Positions 20,901 to 29,880 are shown, numbered from the stretch's first letter. The stretch: 64,000 nt of DNA from Zoroaster sp. YZ-2022 (GCA_029582265.1 CM055837.1:8383926-8447925); one strand, 5' to 3'. The notes: generated by a model not told the origin, from the sequence alone. Program-made: numbers and translations.

Positions 20901-22843
20901 TTCATGAAATAAATATCCTGGCATAATTTGAAGTACAATGTACATGTATACGTCCATCATCATCCATATATTCTCCACCTTACTGGGTAGGTAAGATTAC
21001 ATTATTGGTTATATTGAATGAGAAAAAGTGGCGGTCGGATATGACATTCTACCCGTTCATAGAGAGAGCTAAGGGTAATCAATGTTACCAAACTGTGTGA
21101 CACTAAACCGGTACTACTCAGTACTTACAGATTGTGATTGCTTCTTCGGATTTAAGTCTGTGAGCTTCTTCTTTTTCTTTTTTCTTTCGTTCCTTTTTCT
21201 CTTCTCTTGTTTCAACGCGTGTTGGAGGAGGTGTATCCTTTGGATCCTGTACAGAAATTTGAATCAAATGTTAAGGATAAATAGAGAGAGTAGTGTGGTC
21301 GGTCAGGGGTGCGTTTTCACGACCCTAACCAGACACTTGTTTCTGACGTCATATTCTGGACCAGAAACAAGACGGCATAGGTACACGAAAACGTGAACGT
21401 AACCAGAAAATTGTTATCAGTTTAATTGTGACGTGTTCAATCATCAACGTTTCTCAAAATATACGGTGGAATTCAAAGTTTGGCAAATTAGAACTTACTC
21501 GTGAGTGCTAGTAATAAACTTGAAAGATATACTGGTATGTGAGCAATCATTTCATCATGTTTTAACAAATAATTAACAAAACTTCTGTTACTTTTTACAA
21601 TCCGCCATCTTGAAACCAAGCGTAACCAATCCCTCTATGAACCAATCACAAACTTTGGTTCACGTTTGGTCAAAAAAATGACGTCATTGCTGCACAACCG
21701 AACTTGCGAAAACGCTTAACCAATGACAGAAGCCCAAACATGTTTCTGGTTACGTTCGCGAAAACGCGCCTCAGAATTCGAGTCAACACGTACGCGTGCC
21801 AACTCATATACAACCAACTCGTACTTATGAGATGACTTGGGTACGAGTTGATCTGGATGCGAGATGACTTGGGTATGAGATGACTTGGGTACGATATGAT
21901 TTGGGTACCTGATGACTTGGGTACGAGTTGACTCGATACCGGAGGAGACTACCTGACTTGTGAGGGGAAGAGGCAGTTGGGTATGTGTGGGGGAAAACAA
22001 TTATTAACAGTTAGACATTAAGCTTGGGCGATAACACGATAATATCGAATATCGAGATACTTTTTTTTATTAAATTACAATATCGAGAACCTTTTTATGT
22101 TATCAATATATCGGCAAATCGTGATTAAAAAAAAACACCATTGTGAGTCAAGTCGGAAATTCCATGAAAACAAATATTAGAACAGTTTTTAAAGCTTTTT
22201 TTGGAAGTGAGAAACAAAAGCGAACTACTTGAGAAGTACATACATGCTCTGCAAATGAATTTGCGATTTATTGTGATGCTTGTAGAGGGCTATGGGTACA
22301 ACTATAGAATGCAGGGCCACACCGAAGGTTACTTCTTATAAATTTACGTAACCTGACTTAAAAATACACAACTGCGGTTCCTAGGTCAAATTCAGAAAAA
22401 GGGAAAAAAGGTGTTGAAAATTTGGCCTTGTATTCTGTAGGTACTCCGATCACGATATTTGTTTGCCGATATAGTTTATTAGACATTACCTGAAAAATTG
22501 GCCAATATTCAGTGAAAACCATTGGCCTAACTCAATGAAACAATGATTAATGAATGTCAGAATATTGAATCTATTCTATTCTGTTAAAACTTTAGTTTTT
22601 AACATTTCTTGGACAAAAACGATTTTGCAGTAGGATAACAATACATCCAACATTCATTAAAAAAAACATGAAAAATTTGAGAAAATGTTTGTCACTTACC
22701 TCAAAAAGGCGAACAAAATCTGCCATTCCCATGTAGCCTTCATCTTTCTTCTCATGCCGAAGTTTGTCGTTTGGCGGCATGAACCTCAGCGGATCGCGTG
22801 GGGCGAACAACGCCAACAAATTTGGAGGTAAATACTGCGTCAT
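2176..22843 (-). CDS. SNRNP70: U1 small nuclear ribonucleoprotein 70 kDa (U1-70K), 8 coding exons
   Basis: U1-70K binds stem-loop I of U1 snRNA and takes part in 5' splice-site recognition in the nucleus. Joining 22843-22700, 21246-21129, 18735-18677, 18026-17964, 17760-17679, 6610-6509, 4568-4478 and 2941-2176 gives one open frame of 474 residues plus stop; human is 437. The N-terminus [18 protein letters not shown] is the family signature. The RRM spans about residues 100-175, with RNP2 LFIARV (102-107) and RNP1 KPRGYAFI (139-146). It is followed by the Gly/Arg segment [14 protein letters not shown] (187-200). Residues 220 onward are an Arg-Asp/Arg-Glu low-complexity domain with an acidic tail ending NGYQQ. 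The start is fixed by family homology; an upstream in-frame ATG at 22894 adds 17 unrelated residues. The long intron 5 is unusual in size. Vertebrate U1-70K is autoregulated by a poison exon, but I could not identify one here. Very confident. Confidence 0.95.
3359..3778. mobile_element. AGCTTGGGCGATA-family MITE, copy 1
   Basis: Inverted termini AGCTTGGGCGATAACGATAA and TATCGCCCAAGCT with TA flanks. The ends are rich in ATATCG and pair extensively, so the element can fold on itself. Lies in SNRNP70 intron 7. Confidence 0.8.
4478..4568 (-). CDS. SNRNP70: SNRNP70 coding exon 7
   Basis: Encodes [20 protein letters not shown] and then [10 protein letters not shown], matching human [20 protein letters not shown]. 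Acceptor TTTACAG, donor CAAG|GTCAGT. Leaves two bases (AG) for exon 8. Confidence 0.94.
4816..6110. repeat. 81-bp tandem array, about 16 copies
   Basis: Unit contains CTTGATTCAAAGAGAGTAAG, CATACTCATAGAAGCAGTTT and ACCAACATTACCAATG. Because 81 is divisible by three and stops are absent, long frames run on both strands; they encode only the repeat ([20 protein letters not shown]). Lies in SNRNP70 intron 6, between exons 7 and 6. Diverged lone monomers occur at 14138-14206, 33549-33603 and 43306-43380. Confidence 0.9.
6168..6346. mobile_element. Foldback MITE with AGGTGGGCC ends
   Basis: Termini AGGTGGGCCCGTGATATATC and GATATATCACCGGCCCACTT, with an inner GCTATCAC/GTGATAGC pair. No clear target duplication. 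It lies between the 81-bp array and exon 6. Confidence 0.65.
6509..6610 (-). CDS. SNRNP70: SNRNP70 coding exon 6
   Basis: Encodes [20 protein letters not shown] and then [14 protein letters not shown], the end of the RRM and the start of the Gly/Arg segment. The human equivalent of the second stretch is ERGRTVKGWRPRRL. Acceptor CCGTAG, donor TTAG|GTAAGT. Confidence 0.95.
6929..7193. mobile_element. Mariner-type MITE, CTACTCAAAACAATTTAGGG family, copy 1
   Basis: Perfect terminal inverted repeats of about 28 bp (CTACTCAAAACAATTTAGGG, then AACACCGG) with TA target duplication. Very similar to 18779-19040. Short reading frames inside are shadows. Confidence 0.85.
7471..7834. mobile_element. TTAA-flanked MITE with CCCTCCTA ends, ATGGTTTGAA core, copy 1
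   Basis: Flanked by TTAA on both sides, beginning CCCTCCTACTG and ending GTAGGAGGG. TTAA sites with CCYT termini are the piggyBac hallmark. The core is built from diverged repeats of ACCATTYGAAACCATT in both orientations. Related to 15072-15409 and 34902-35266. Confidence 0.8.
9045..9370 (+). repeat. Diverged ~120-bp tandem repeat, three copies
   Basis: AATTTCACTTACTCAAAACC, ATGGAAACCACCACTACCGT and GATTCAGATTTAGGGACTGA recur three times with drift. The word GGGCTTACCAACC also recurs at about 9010, 9369 and 9738. Confidence 0.7.
10316..10761. mobile_element. Foldback MITE with GACATAAAACACAATAAAGG ends
   Basis: Nearly the whole 446 bp forms one imperfect hairpin. GACATAAAACACAATAAAGG pairs with its complement at the right end, and the arms continue through GGCCAC..TTTG, the CTGAAACC words and AATTTGAGTTGAT. 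The centre is TTTCCGTCC. Confidence 0.8.
11825..11890. repeat. Short tandem repeat GCTTTGCGTACGCGGAAGCC
   Basis: About three to four 20-22-bp units in SNRNP70 intron 5. Confidence 0.7.
12541..12841. mobile_element. TTAA-flanked MITE with TCCTCCTA ends, GGTCAAAAYCAGTCA core
   Basis: TTAA at 12537-12540 and 12842-12845, with TCCTCCTACTAC / GTAGTAGGAGG ends. The core is unrelated to the ATGGTTTGAA elements and consists of repeated GGTCAAAA and CAGTCA words. Confidence 0.75.
13058..13358. mobile_element. TTAA-flanked MITE with CCCTCCTA ends, CCTTTCAAAACC core
   Basis: TTAA at 13054-13057 and 13359-13362, with ends CCCTCCTATG / CATAGGAGGG. The core is made of repeated ACCTTTCAAAACCTTTCAA words in both orientations, a third unrelated core type. 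Confidence 0.78.
13561..13633 (+). mobile_element. SINE 3' fragment, forward
   Basis: GGCAGCAATTGAGCTGTACA to GATTTATGAGCCCGATG matches the 3' half of the SINE family and faces the reverse copy at 13661-14006. Confidence 0.7.
13661..14006 (-). mobile_element. tRNA-derived SINE, reverse copy
   Basis: Read on the minus strand: A box TGGCCGAGCGGTCTAG, B box GGTTCGAATCC, then the conserved body TTGAGCAAGACACTT and AATGGGTACCTGTGAGGGCA, ending GCGCTATATAAGTCCACA(TTA)n. Confidence 0.85.
14138..14206. repeat. Lone diverged monomer of the 81-bp repeat
   Basis: CTTGATTCAAAGAGTAAGCA, then GTAGAAGCAGTTTTGCAAAC and ATTACCAATGTTGTACC match the intron array unit. Confidence 0.75.
14540..14808. mobile_element. 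Inverted-dimer copy of GATCGAAACGTCGAG element with 12-bp target duplication
   Basis: Flanked by ACAACACAAGCA at 14528-14539 and 14809-14820. Two head-to-head copies of the unit GGACGATCAGAGCATACTGA..CGAAACGTCGAG meet near 14695. The left copy extends further, to TTGTAGCTTTGCATGGTGAG. Confidence 0.8.
15072..15409. mobile_element. TTAA-flanked MITE with CCCTCCTA ends, ATGGTTTGAA core, copy 2
   Basis: TTAA at 15068-15071 and 15410-15413, with ends CCCTCCTAG / CTAGGAGGG. The left half closely matches 7471-7834; the right half has a different arrangement of the AATGGTTTCAAATGGT words. Confidence 0.8.
15512..16976. mobile_element. AGCTTGGGCGATA-family element, copy 2, enlarged by insertion
   Basis: The termini match the 420-bp copy at 3359-3778, with TA flanks, but the interval is about 1465 bp. 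The excess includes the element at 16396-16765 and other sequence, so this is a nested structure. Confidence 0.7.
16396..16765 (+). mobile_element. MITE with GGTGCGTTTT/GGTTACG ends, nested copy
   Basis: Related in inverted orientation to 21305-21773 over most of its length. Shared words include GTTTCAAGATGGCGGATTGT and ACCAGTATATCTTTCAAG. It sits inside the AGCTTGGGCGATA element at 15512-16976. Confidence 0.65.
17171..17246. repeat. 16-bp tandem repeat ATGGTGACTCTAAGAA
   Basis: Four to five units; the last ones are diverged. Lies about 430 bp downstream of SNRNP70 exon 5. Confidence 0.8.
17679..17760 (-). CDS. SNRNP70: SNRNP70 coding exon 5
   Basis: Encodes the RRM centre, including RNP1 KPRGYAFI followed by EYEHERDMH. 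Acceptor GTCTAG, donor CACA|GTAAGT. One base carries over into exon 6 across the 11-kb intron. Confidence 0.95.
17964..18026 (-). CDS. SNRNP70: SNRNP70 coding exon 4
   Basis: This 63-bp phase-0 exon encodes [20 protein letters not shown] plus Met. It is nearly identical to the human RRM helix 1 region ([20 protein letters not shown]). Acceptor TTTCAG, donor ATG|GTATGT. Confidence 0.95.
18677..18735 (-). CDS. SNRNP70: SNRNP70 coding exon 3
   Basis: The acceptor TGCAG|GGGAAC and donor GTG|GTAAGT bound a 59-bp exon encoding [20 protein letters not shown]. It carries the pre-RRM segment and the RNP2 motif LFIARV. Confidence 0.94.
18779..19040. mobile_element. Mariner-type MITE, CTACTCAAAACAATTTAGGG family, copy 2
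   Basis: Near-identical to 6929-7193 in the same orientation, differing by a G-run length and a few substitutions, with TA at both ends. It lies in SNRNP70 intron 2, just beyond exon 3. Confidence 0.85.
19437..19640. repeat. ~98-bp tandem duplication
   Basis: GGTACAGTAGCAAATGCAAA, GC..CCATGGCGTGGCTATACACA and CAGCCGATGGATTCTGATGG occur twice in tandem. Confidence 0.75.
21129..21246 (-). CDS. SNRNP70: SNRNP70 coding exon 2
   Basis: The acceptor ACAG|GATCCA starts [16 protein letters not shown], which matches human DPRDAPPPTRAETREE. A lysine/glutamate-rich helix follows. The donor is CT|GTAAGT. The exon leaves one base that forms Trp88 with exon 3. Confidence 0.93.
21305..21773 (-). mobile_element. 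MITE with GGTGCGTTTTC ends, second copy
   Basis: Terminal inverted repeats GGTGCGTTTTCACGACCCTA and TTCGCGAAAACGCGCC bound a 469-bp element matching 16396-16765 in reverse. Lies in SNRNP70 intron 1 just upstream of exon 2. Confidence 0.65.
21828..21942. repeat. Degenerate tandem repeat GATGACTTGGGTACGAG
   Basis: About six 17-19-bp units in SNRNP70 intron 1. Confidence 0.75.
22021..22485. mobile_element. AGCTTGGGCGATA-family element, copy 3, degraded right end
   Basis: The left terminus AGCTTGGGCGATAACACGAT follows TA. The right terminus is lost or rearranged near TTGCCGATATAG. Lies in SNRNP70 intron 1. Confidence 0.6.
22700..22843 (-). CDS. SNRNP70: SNRNP70 coding exon 1
   Basis: Encodes residues 1-48, from MTQYLPPN to RLFE. 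The donor GAG|GTAAGT lies at 22700/22699 and the exon ends in phase 0. It carries the conserved N-terminal segment that contacts the U1 snRNP core. Confidence 0.95.
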
Positions 22844-23100
22844 TTTTCGATATTTCTTCGCGAAATTACCACAGAAATTGGCTTCAAAACACACCCAACC
22901 TCTTCTTTAGATTAAAAAGGAATCGAAAATGTCATTATTAATTTGAATAAAATCCACGCTGAAGGTTAATCATGTGAAATTCATTTCAAAGATGTCGCAC
23001 ACGTTGATGAGATCAAGTCCGTAAAATTTCTTGTCCCATGCCGATATGATATCACGTAACGTACGTATGTACATGTACGCTATATCTATATATATCCGTA
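22844..23100. promoter_or_regulatory. SNRNP70 5' flank, presumed 5' UTR and promoter
   Basis: This 257-bp stretch lies between the SNRNP70 start codon and the left copy of the 540-bp direct repeat. No TATA box or other core element stands out. Transcription presumably starts here or in the adjacent CpG-containing repeat copy; this is inferred from position only. Confidence 0.3.
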
Positions 23101-23652
23101 CACTGCATATTTCCGGCCGGTTGTACAGTCATGTACATCCATGTGTACATGTACTGTAACTTGTAAGTGGCAGTAGTGCATGCGGCATGCATGCGCGTGT
23201 GGGGCCGGGGACGTACGCGGTTATGGTGTGTTTTGTGTGCACGCATCAACCTCGTACATAAAAAATGCATCCTCTGGGCCTGCGGGGCGGGTCAAGACGT
23301 GTAGTATGAATATTTATGAGGTGACGTATTGTCGGTCAGTCAGTGCTCCCTCAACGTTCGAGTTTAATGAAGCCGATGATGTGGAAAGTTTTTTTTGTGC
23401 AAAATTAAAGGGATAATATCGTCACGATCAACAGGGAAAACCGAATGGAATCGGAGTGCTAGTTTTAGATTAACTCATTGACTGAAAATAATAGTCCACA
23501 TATTACCGTTGCTGCTGCATAAATGACCCAGTAATTTTCAGTCACTGTGTTAATTAACATTATTACTAGGACATCGATTCCATGTCTGCACTGACATGAT
23601 CGCGACGATACTGCCCCTTTAAAAGGGACTGAAAAGGCGCTCTCGTACCTTG
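23101..23652. repeat. Left copy of ~540-bp direct repeat flanking the LINE
   Basis: Begins CACTGCATATTTCCGGCCGG and runs to CGTACCTTG. It matches 27300-27833 almost base for base, apart from a few substitutions and small indels. It includes a CpG-containing stretch and a complete TA-flanked MITE. It may be a very long target-site duplication of the LINE or a prior tandem duplication. Confidence 0.9.
23408..23619 (+). mobile_element. TA-flanked MITE, family AAGGGGCAGTATCGTCACG, copy 1
   Basis: Terminal inverted repeats AAGGG..AATATCGTCACGATC and GATCGCGACGATA..CCCCTT are bounded by TA on both sides, as for Tc1/mariner-type elements. No coding capacity. It lies inside the left direct repeat. 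Confidence 0.75.
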
Positions 23653-26600
23653 TATAGATATTACTCTGGCCTCCAGAAAACTTGCAGCCAAATGTAACTG
23701 GTCCATAATAGAAGACACATGGGGCAGTGATCATCATCCCATCCTGATGGAAATCAACCAGAAATGCTACTTTACTTCTTTTAAACCTATTCCACAATGG
23801 TCTATCAAAAAAGCTAATTGGGACAAATTCCAGACCGCCTGTAACGAATATATCACTGAACCCAATAAATCTAATAATAGCGAAGATGCTTATAATATAT
23901 ATATTAATCAACTAACTAATGCTATAGACTCCTCCATACCAAAAACAACTTCCCACAAAACTACCAAATCTAGTACATCATGGTGGAATGATGATTGTAA
24001 AAAAGCTATTACCAACAGAAAAAAAGCACTGAAAACCCTGAAAAAAACCTGGCACCCGGATGATCTTATTAAATATAAACGGGCAAGTGCCATAGCACGG
24101 AGAACTATTAAAACAGCCAAAAAAGAAGATTGGAAAAATTTCTGTAGTACTTTAAATCACCAAACTCCTTCCAAAAAATCTGGGATAAAATTAAACGCAT
24201 CAATAAAACTTACTCCAGACCTAACATACCCATACTTAAAGAGAAAAACAAAGACTACATTACAGACCAAGAAAAAGCTGATTTACTAGTAGAAAACTAT
24301 GCTAACATAAGCAGTAATAAAAATTATACTCATACCTTTTTAGAAAATAAAAAACAAATTGAAGATAACTGTTTTCTCATTAATAATAATGACTGCGTCA
24401 TCAATGAACCTTTTAAAATGTCAGAAATAGAAGAAGCTATTAACACTGCTAAATGTACCTCTCCTGGAAAAGATGGTATTAGTAATGACATAATTAAGCA
24501 CATTCCTTTGAAAGCTAAAGAATTTTTATTAATTATCTTTAATATGATTTGGTATACCTCACAGTGCCCTAGTAAATGGAAGGAAGCTATTCTTATTCCT
24601 ATAATCAAACAGGGAAAAATCCCAAGAACCTCAATCGTACAGACCAATAGCCCTCACATCCACTTTCTGCAAAATTATGGAGCGTATGATCAACAACAGA
24701 CTCAACTGGTACCTTGAGAAATACAAATTATTGAGTAACTACCAATGTGGTTTCCGCAAGGGTCGTAGCACGAAGGACCACATTATTCATATGGAATCCT
24801 CCGTCAATAAAGGTTTTGCCAATAAGGAAAGTACATTAGCTGTTTTCCTGGATCTAGAAAAGGCTTATGATATGTTGTGGCCTACAGCTATCATTATCAA
24901 ATTACAGACGATGGGAATTTATGGCCGAATTACACAGTGGATTCATAATTTTCTCTCCAACAGAAAAATTCAAGTTAAAATTAATAATACCTTTTCTAAC
25001 TTATGCAATATTGAAAATGGAATACCACAAGGGAGTGTCATCAGTCCCACCCTGTTCAATATTGCAGTTAACGACCTTGCTGAAGTCACCTATGGAATAA
25101 ATATCTCCCAGTATGCAGATGATATAGCTATATGGAAATCTAATAGAAATACAAATTTTCTAATGAGGAAAATACAACAAAATTTGAATGATATTATTAA
25201 ATGGTGCGAAAAATGGGGTTTCAAAATTTCTACGCCTAAGACAATTGCTGTTCTTTTTACCAATAAAAAGAAATTTACTACTAAACTTAATATTAATAAT
25301 GTCAACATTAACTTTCATACATCAGCTAAATTTCTCGGAATAATTTTTGACAAAACTCAATTGGAAAGATCACATCAATTATATAGTTAAAAGATGTAAA
25401 AATAGACTCAACCTTCTCAGATGCATAAGTGGTACCGATTGGGGTGCAGACTGTAGCATGCTCTATCAACTATATAAAACTCTAATCAAACCTATTATAG
25501 AATACGGATGTGAGGCTTTTAATTCTGCAGCCTCTACTCATAAACAAAAACTGGACTGCATTCAGTATCAAGCATTAAAAATTTGTACTGGAGCACTTTA
25601 TGGAACGGCTCTTAATAAATTACAAATAGAGACTGGTGATCCACCTCTTCAATTAAGACGTAATTTCCTTTGTAATTTTTATGGCATCAAATTAAATATG
25701 CACTTATCCCACCCAAACAATTACCTTCAACTTGACTGTTGGCAGAAAGAATATTATGCTGAGAAGTGGAATAATGATCTATATCATACCCCTTTTGAAG
25801 CAAGATGGCATCAAGAACAAGTTAATATCTTTCCCCTGCACAATCCTTTTCCCTATTGGCAATATAGCAAACCAAACATTTCCACAGAAATCTACAATAG
25901 CACTAAATATATAACTGATAAAAATGAAAAGGGACTAATTGCCACAGAAATAATACACACTACTTGGAATAACGCACTTCATATTTACACAGATGGTTCA
26001 CTTAACCCTGAAACCAATACAACTGGATGCAGTTTATATATGCCACAACTCAATTATTCTAAAAGCATTAGATTAAACAATGAAATTTCCATCTTCACGG
26101 CTGAGCTATTTTAATAGCAGTAGAATGGATTGAAGAAGTCCAACCTATACACACTTGTATTTTTTCTGATTGCCTTAGTGCAATACAGGCAATTTCGCAA
26201 CCTTTTCCTAATAATAAAATTATATGTGATATTCGCCACACTATCATCAGTATTAAAAATCAAAATAATAATGTTATATTTGAATGGATTCCTGGTCACT
26301 GCGGAATAAAAGGCAATGAAAAAGCTGACCAAATCGCAAAAAAAGCTACACAAAAATGTAACATTGACATTAAATTACCACTTACTACCACAGAAATTAA
26401 ACATGAGCTTAAAATAATCTTAAAGAACAATGGCAATTAGAATGGAAGGAATATAAATCTTCAGGACTTCAATTGATCCAACCTTCTGTTTCATTTCACT
26501 TGAACAGTTGGAACCTTCCACGCTGGCAGGAAACTATCATCCATAGACTTAGACTAGACATGTACAATAAACTTAACAACTTTAAACATAAAATAGGACA

Positions 26601-27299
26601 CCATCCTAACGGAATGTGTGATACGTGTAATGTTTATGATAATGTGAATCACCTGTTTACCTCATGTATAAAATATACCAATAATAGACATAAATTACAA
26701 AGGGCTCTAAAATATACTAATAATCAAATGACAATACATGACATATTTGGATCCAAAAATAACATAACCTATATATTGCAATTTATTAAAGAGAGTTTAG
26801 GAAAATATTAAAATAATACATAGTTCTTCTATACACAAGCTTCATTTTTTCAGAGTACTGGGTGTTTTGGTGATTGGCTGGACAGGATGCCGCCTTATCA
26901 TCATCTGAAGTGTTGCGGCCCTGCAAATTTTACCTAGCGGAGCACGGGCTCTTAAATTGCAAGGGAGACGGACCGGCTTGCAGAAACACACGCGGCGCTC
27001 TATGTCTGGAGGATCACCGGCACCCAGCCCCTCTCTTTTTTTCTAGACCACGCTATAGTAACCTGGGTTTGACTTTTGGGTTTGGGTTTATCTCTTTTCT
27101 TTTTAATTCTTTATTCTCTTTTGCTTTGTACCGGTCCATCAAGATTACTTCTAGTATATTAGCTCACAATAAAATATAGAAGGAAAAACTTTAAGCAGTC
27201 TCATATCATTCGCATCTCTGCGCGCATGCGCTGGTCAATCCGTACAGCAACTGGCACAAAGGGCACATAGATTGCCAGAAGTGCCATTAACAACAACAA
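23653..27299 (+). mobile_element. 5'-truncated LINE with endonuclease end, reverse transcriptase, RNase H and zinc-knuckle tail
   Basis: The body begins inside the C-terminal end of an APE-type endonuclease (motif SDHHP near 23732). It continues through reverse transcriptase (24418-25390), with FRKGRSTKDHI, FLDLEKAYD, GIPQGSVISP and catalytic YADD. RNase H (about 25980-26370) has YTDGS, FTAEL, SDCLSAI and WIPGHCGIKGNEKAD. A C-x2-C-x8-H-x4-C segment closes the protein near 26610-26660. At least five frameshifts (near 24175, 24625, 25360, 26110 and 26425) split the frame, so this copy is dead. A 3' UTR of about 480 bp ends in (CAA)n. RNase H places it in the I/R1/LOA/Nimb-like supergroup; the clade is not resolved. 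The 5' truncation fits target-primed reverse transcription. Confidence 0.9.
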
Positions 27300-27833
27300 C
27301 ACTGCATATTTCCGGCCGGTTGTACAGTCATGTACATGTACTGTAACTTGTAAGTGGCAGTAGTGCATGCGGCATGCATGCGCGTGTGGGGCCGGGGACG
27401 TACGCGGTTATGGTGTGTTTTGTGTGCACGCATCAACCTCGTACATAAAAAATGCATCCTCTGGGCCTGCGGGGCGGGTCAAGACGTGTAGTATGAATAT
27501 TTATGAGGTGACGTATTGTCGGTCAGTCAGTGCTCCCTCAACGTTCGAGTTTAATGAAGCCGATGATGTGGAAAGTTTTTTTTGTGCAAAATTAAAGGGA
27601 CAATATCGTCACGATCAACAGGGAAAACCGAATGGAATCGGAGTGCTAGTTTTAGATTAACTCATTGACTGAAAATAATAGTCCACATATTACCGTTGCT
27701 GCTGCATAAATGACCCAGTAATTTTCAGTCACTGTGTTAATTAATATTAAACTAGGACATCGATTCCATGTCTGCACTGATCGCGACGATACTGCCCCTT
27801 TAAAAGGGACTGAAAAGGCGCTCTCGTACCTTG
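27300..27833. repeat. Right copy of ~540-bp direct repeat flanking the LINE
   Basis: Near-identical to 23101-23652, lacking 12 bp of a TACATG-rich stretch and differing in small indels near 27745. It abuts the LINE (CAA)n tail on the left and continues into the possible coding exon on the right. Confidence 0.9.
27595..27800 (+). mobile_element. TA-flanked MITE, family AAGGGGCAGTATCGTCACG, copy 2
   Basis: Same element as 23408-23619, carried in the right direct repeat with the same TA flanks. It therefore predates the duplication. Confidence 0.75.
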
Positions 27834-27917
27834 AGAAATTTCACGAGCAAACACGAGAGTTTGTCAGTATTCCCACGAAAAACTTACTTGATGACATCTT
27901 GAAATGTTATTCTGAAG
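27801..27917 (+). CDS. Possible coding exon of an unrecognised forward-strand gene
   Basis: Directly after the TA-flanked MITE, the frame reads TEKALSYLEKFHEQTREF, then VSIPTKNLLDDILKCYSE. It stops looking coding at a good donor, GAAG|GTATGAAG (27917/27918). The composition is that of a real helical protein and unlike the flanking debris. No in-frame ATG lies between the MITE and the exon; the nearest is within the MITE (27734), so an acceptor such as TTTAAAAG is possible. I do not recognise the family and could not find the next exon. It would be divergent from SNRNP70. Confidence 0.35.
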
Positions 27918-29096
27918 GTATGAAGTGTTGGAGAAAATTGGCCTTGAAATTAGGCTTCAATACATCTTTTTTGTTGATGCCTTTACGTTTTCCGAATTTT
28001 GTTTTAAACATTGTTTGAGCTTTCGTGATTCTGCTATATATCAAAATATTTACTGCAGAACGATGGCATTTAAAATTGTTTTGTGTTCAAAAATGTTATA
28101 TATTTTTTCATTTATTTAAACTAGTTTATTTTACGTTTATGCTTGTAATTGTGTTGGCAAACATTTATATGCCGGTCGTCGCGTGTCACGCAAACACACC
28201 CTTAATTGTTTGAAGGTTCAAATTAATCAAGAGCGCAATTAACACACTGGATCATGTACCGGGTACGACTGGACTACAGGGAACCAACCATAATTTCATC
28301 CACAACGTTACTGTTCAAGACAGTGATTCATCAATATTTTGCACCGATGTACACATTGACTAATTACGTACGCGCTACCACACAATAAAGTAATATTATT
28401 TTTACAATGTTATTTAAAACAAAAACACTTTCAGCTTTATGCAAGCTGAATAGTTTCCGCGCCCATGACTGTTTCCCGAACTTCATTAAAATTAAGTAAA
28501 CGTTTTTGGAAAGACGAAAAACAATTAGGCTATCCACGCATATGCAATTTTATTGTAGGCCGAGTTCTATAATCTCATCGCCAAAAAGCCCCATCGCAAC
28601 GCACGGGCCACTACGCCTAATGGCAAACACCCCATCACCACCACCACCACCACAATCAAGGATTTCCTTGCAGCAAAAGTTTTCAAGATGGAAAATGACC
28701 TGTTCTGCACTCGCTTTTCATTCATACGCCCCATCGCACCTCCAAAAACGCCCCTGATGACCGGCCATAAAGCCCCCGCAGAACAAAAACGCCCTTTCGC
28801 AAAAACGCCCCAGTGTCATTACACCACAGTTATAAAATTATACATTCAAAATCAGTATAACATCATGAATGATTAATTTGTTAAGTTTGCGATGCATTCG
28901 TTTTTGCGTTTTTGTCAGGTGCGTTTTGGCGATGGGATGTATAAAATTAATGGATACCCTGTACACGACACTAAAAATCCGAGCAATGTCCAACATGGCA
29001 AAAATAAAAAACAAAAAATGCGAACAGGACAATGGACATGTGCATACACAAAGTGTTTCCTCTACATTGAGAATGTCAATCAAATAGCCAGTGTAC

Positions 29097-29307
29097 CAGC
29101 GGCGTAGCCAGGACTTTTTCAGTGGGGGTGGGGGGAACCAGGGGGGGGGGGCATTGCTTTTCAGTGGGGGACCCCAGGGGTATGGGTTTTTCCCTTTTCT
29201 TTTTTTGGGGCACTATCGGGATTTTTTCATGGCGGAACCGGGGGGGAACACACGAAATTTGTAGGGGGAGGGGCACGTGCCCCAGGCCCCCCGTGGCTAC
29301 ACCGCTG
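29097..29307. mobile_element. hAT-like MITE, CAGCGGCGTAGCCAGG family, copy 1
   Basis: Ends CAGCGGCGTAGCC and GGCTACACCGCTG, flanked by CAGTGTAC and CAGTGTAT. This is an 8-bp duplication with one mismatch, as expected for hAT. The centre is G-rich. Confidence 0.75.
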
Positions 29308-29634
29308 CAGTGTATGCTGGCGTAGCAATTAAGACACACCCACGATATTCACAAATATCACGGTACCACCGGCTATGGACAACATCCTGGCAGTTCTCAT
29401 GCATTCACGTGACGTGTCTTGCCAAGTATCACACATTATACAAACCACAAACAATGTTTGGTTTAAAGGTTGGTTTGACAATTGTAGAAGAAAGAATTAC
29501 ACGTGACGATATGGTAGAGCTAGAGGTTTTTAACATTTTTACAAGAAAAGCTGACATAGCCAGCCTGTTTTTGTTTTTTCGAGTTGTCAATTATGCCTAC
29601 CAGGCGAAGAGTGCCAAGTTATCCAAAGCTCAGT

Positions 29635-29880
29635 TGTGAATGGCGGGAAAGAATTTTGAACCGACAAATTGTTACAGCAGACGACAAAATGGCCAACATC
29701 TCACTGCATGGATGCATACATTCAATGTTCCGAAATCTCCCGAAATACCGTTTCCAATCCTCACGTGACTACACTTTCCTTCCCTGAAGTGTGTCCTCTG
29801 TCATCTTTTAAAGGAAAATATGTCATATTTTGTCATATTTGGACAGAAAAGTGGCGGGGTCTACATTCTTTCAGGCTACG
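29635..29880 (-). repeat. Dispersed repeat shared with 39020-39260 and 17855-17935
   Basis: On the minus strand: GATGTTGGCCATTTTGTCGT, CTGCTGTAAC and AGGATTGGAAACGG. Similar words occur in the same order at 39020-39260 (plus) and in part at 17855-17935. Old, non-coding. Confidence 0.5.

Noticed and set aside
22844..22894. Upstream ATG giving a 17-residue extension of U1-70K
   Set aside because: All known family members start at MTQ; the extension has no similarity and is probably 5' UTR.
23180..23416. Open frame MRHACACGAGD.. present twice (also at 27367)
   Set aside because: Repeated because the 540-bp block is duplicated; it runs into the MITE and shows no family features.
28506..28876. 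Pro/His-rich forward frames
   Set aside because: Derived from GCCCC/CCACCA-rich sequence with no homology signal or splice sites.
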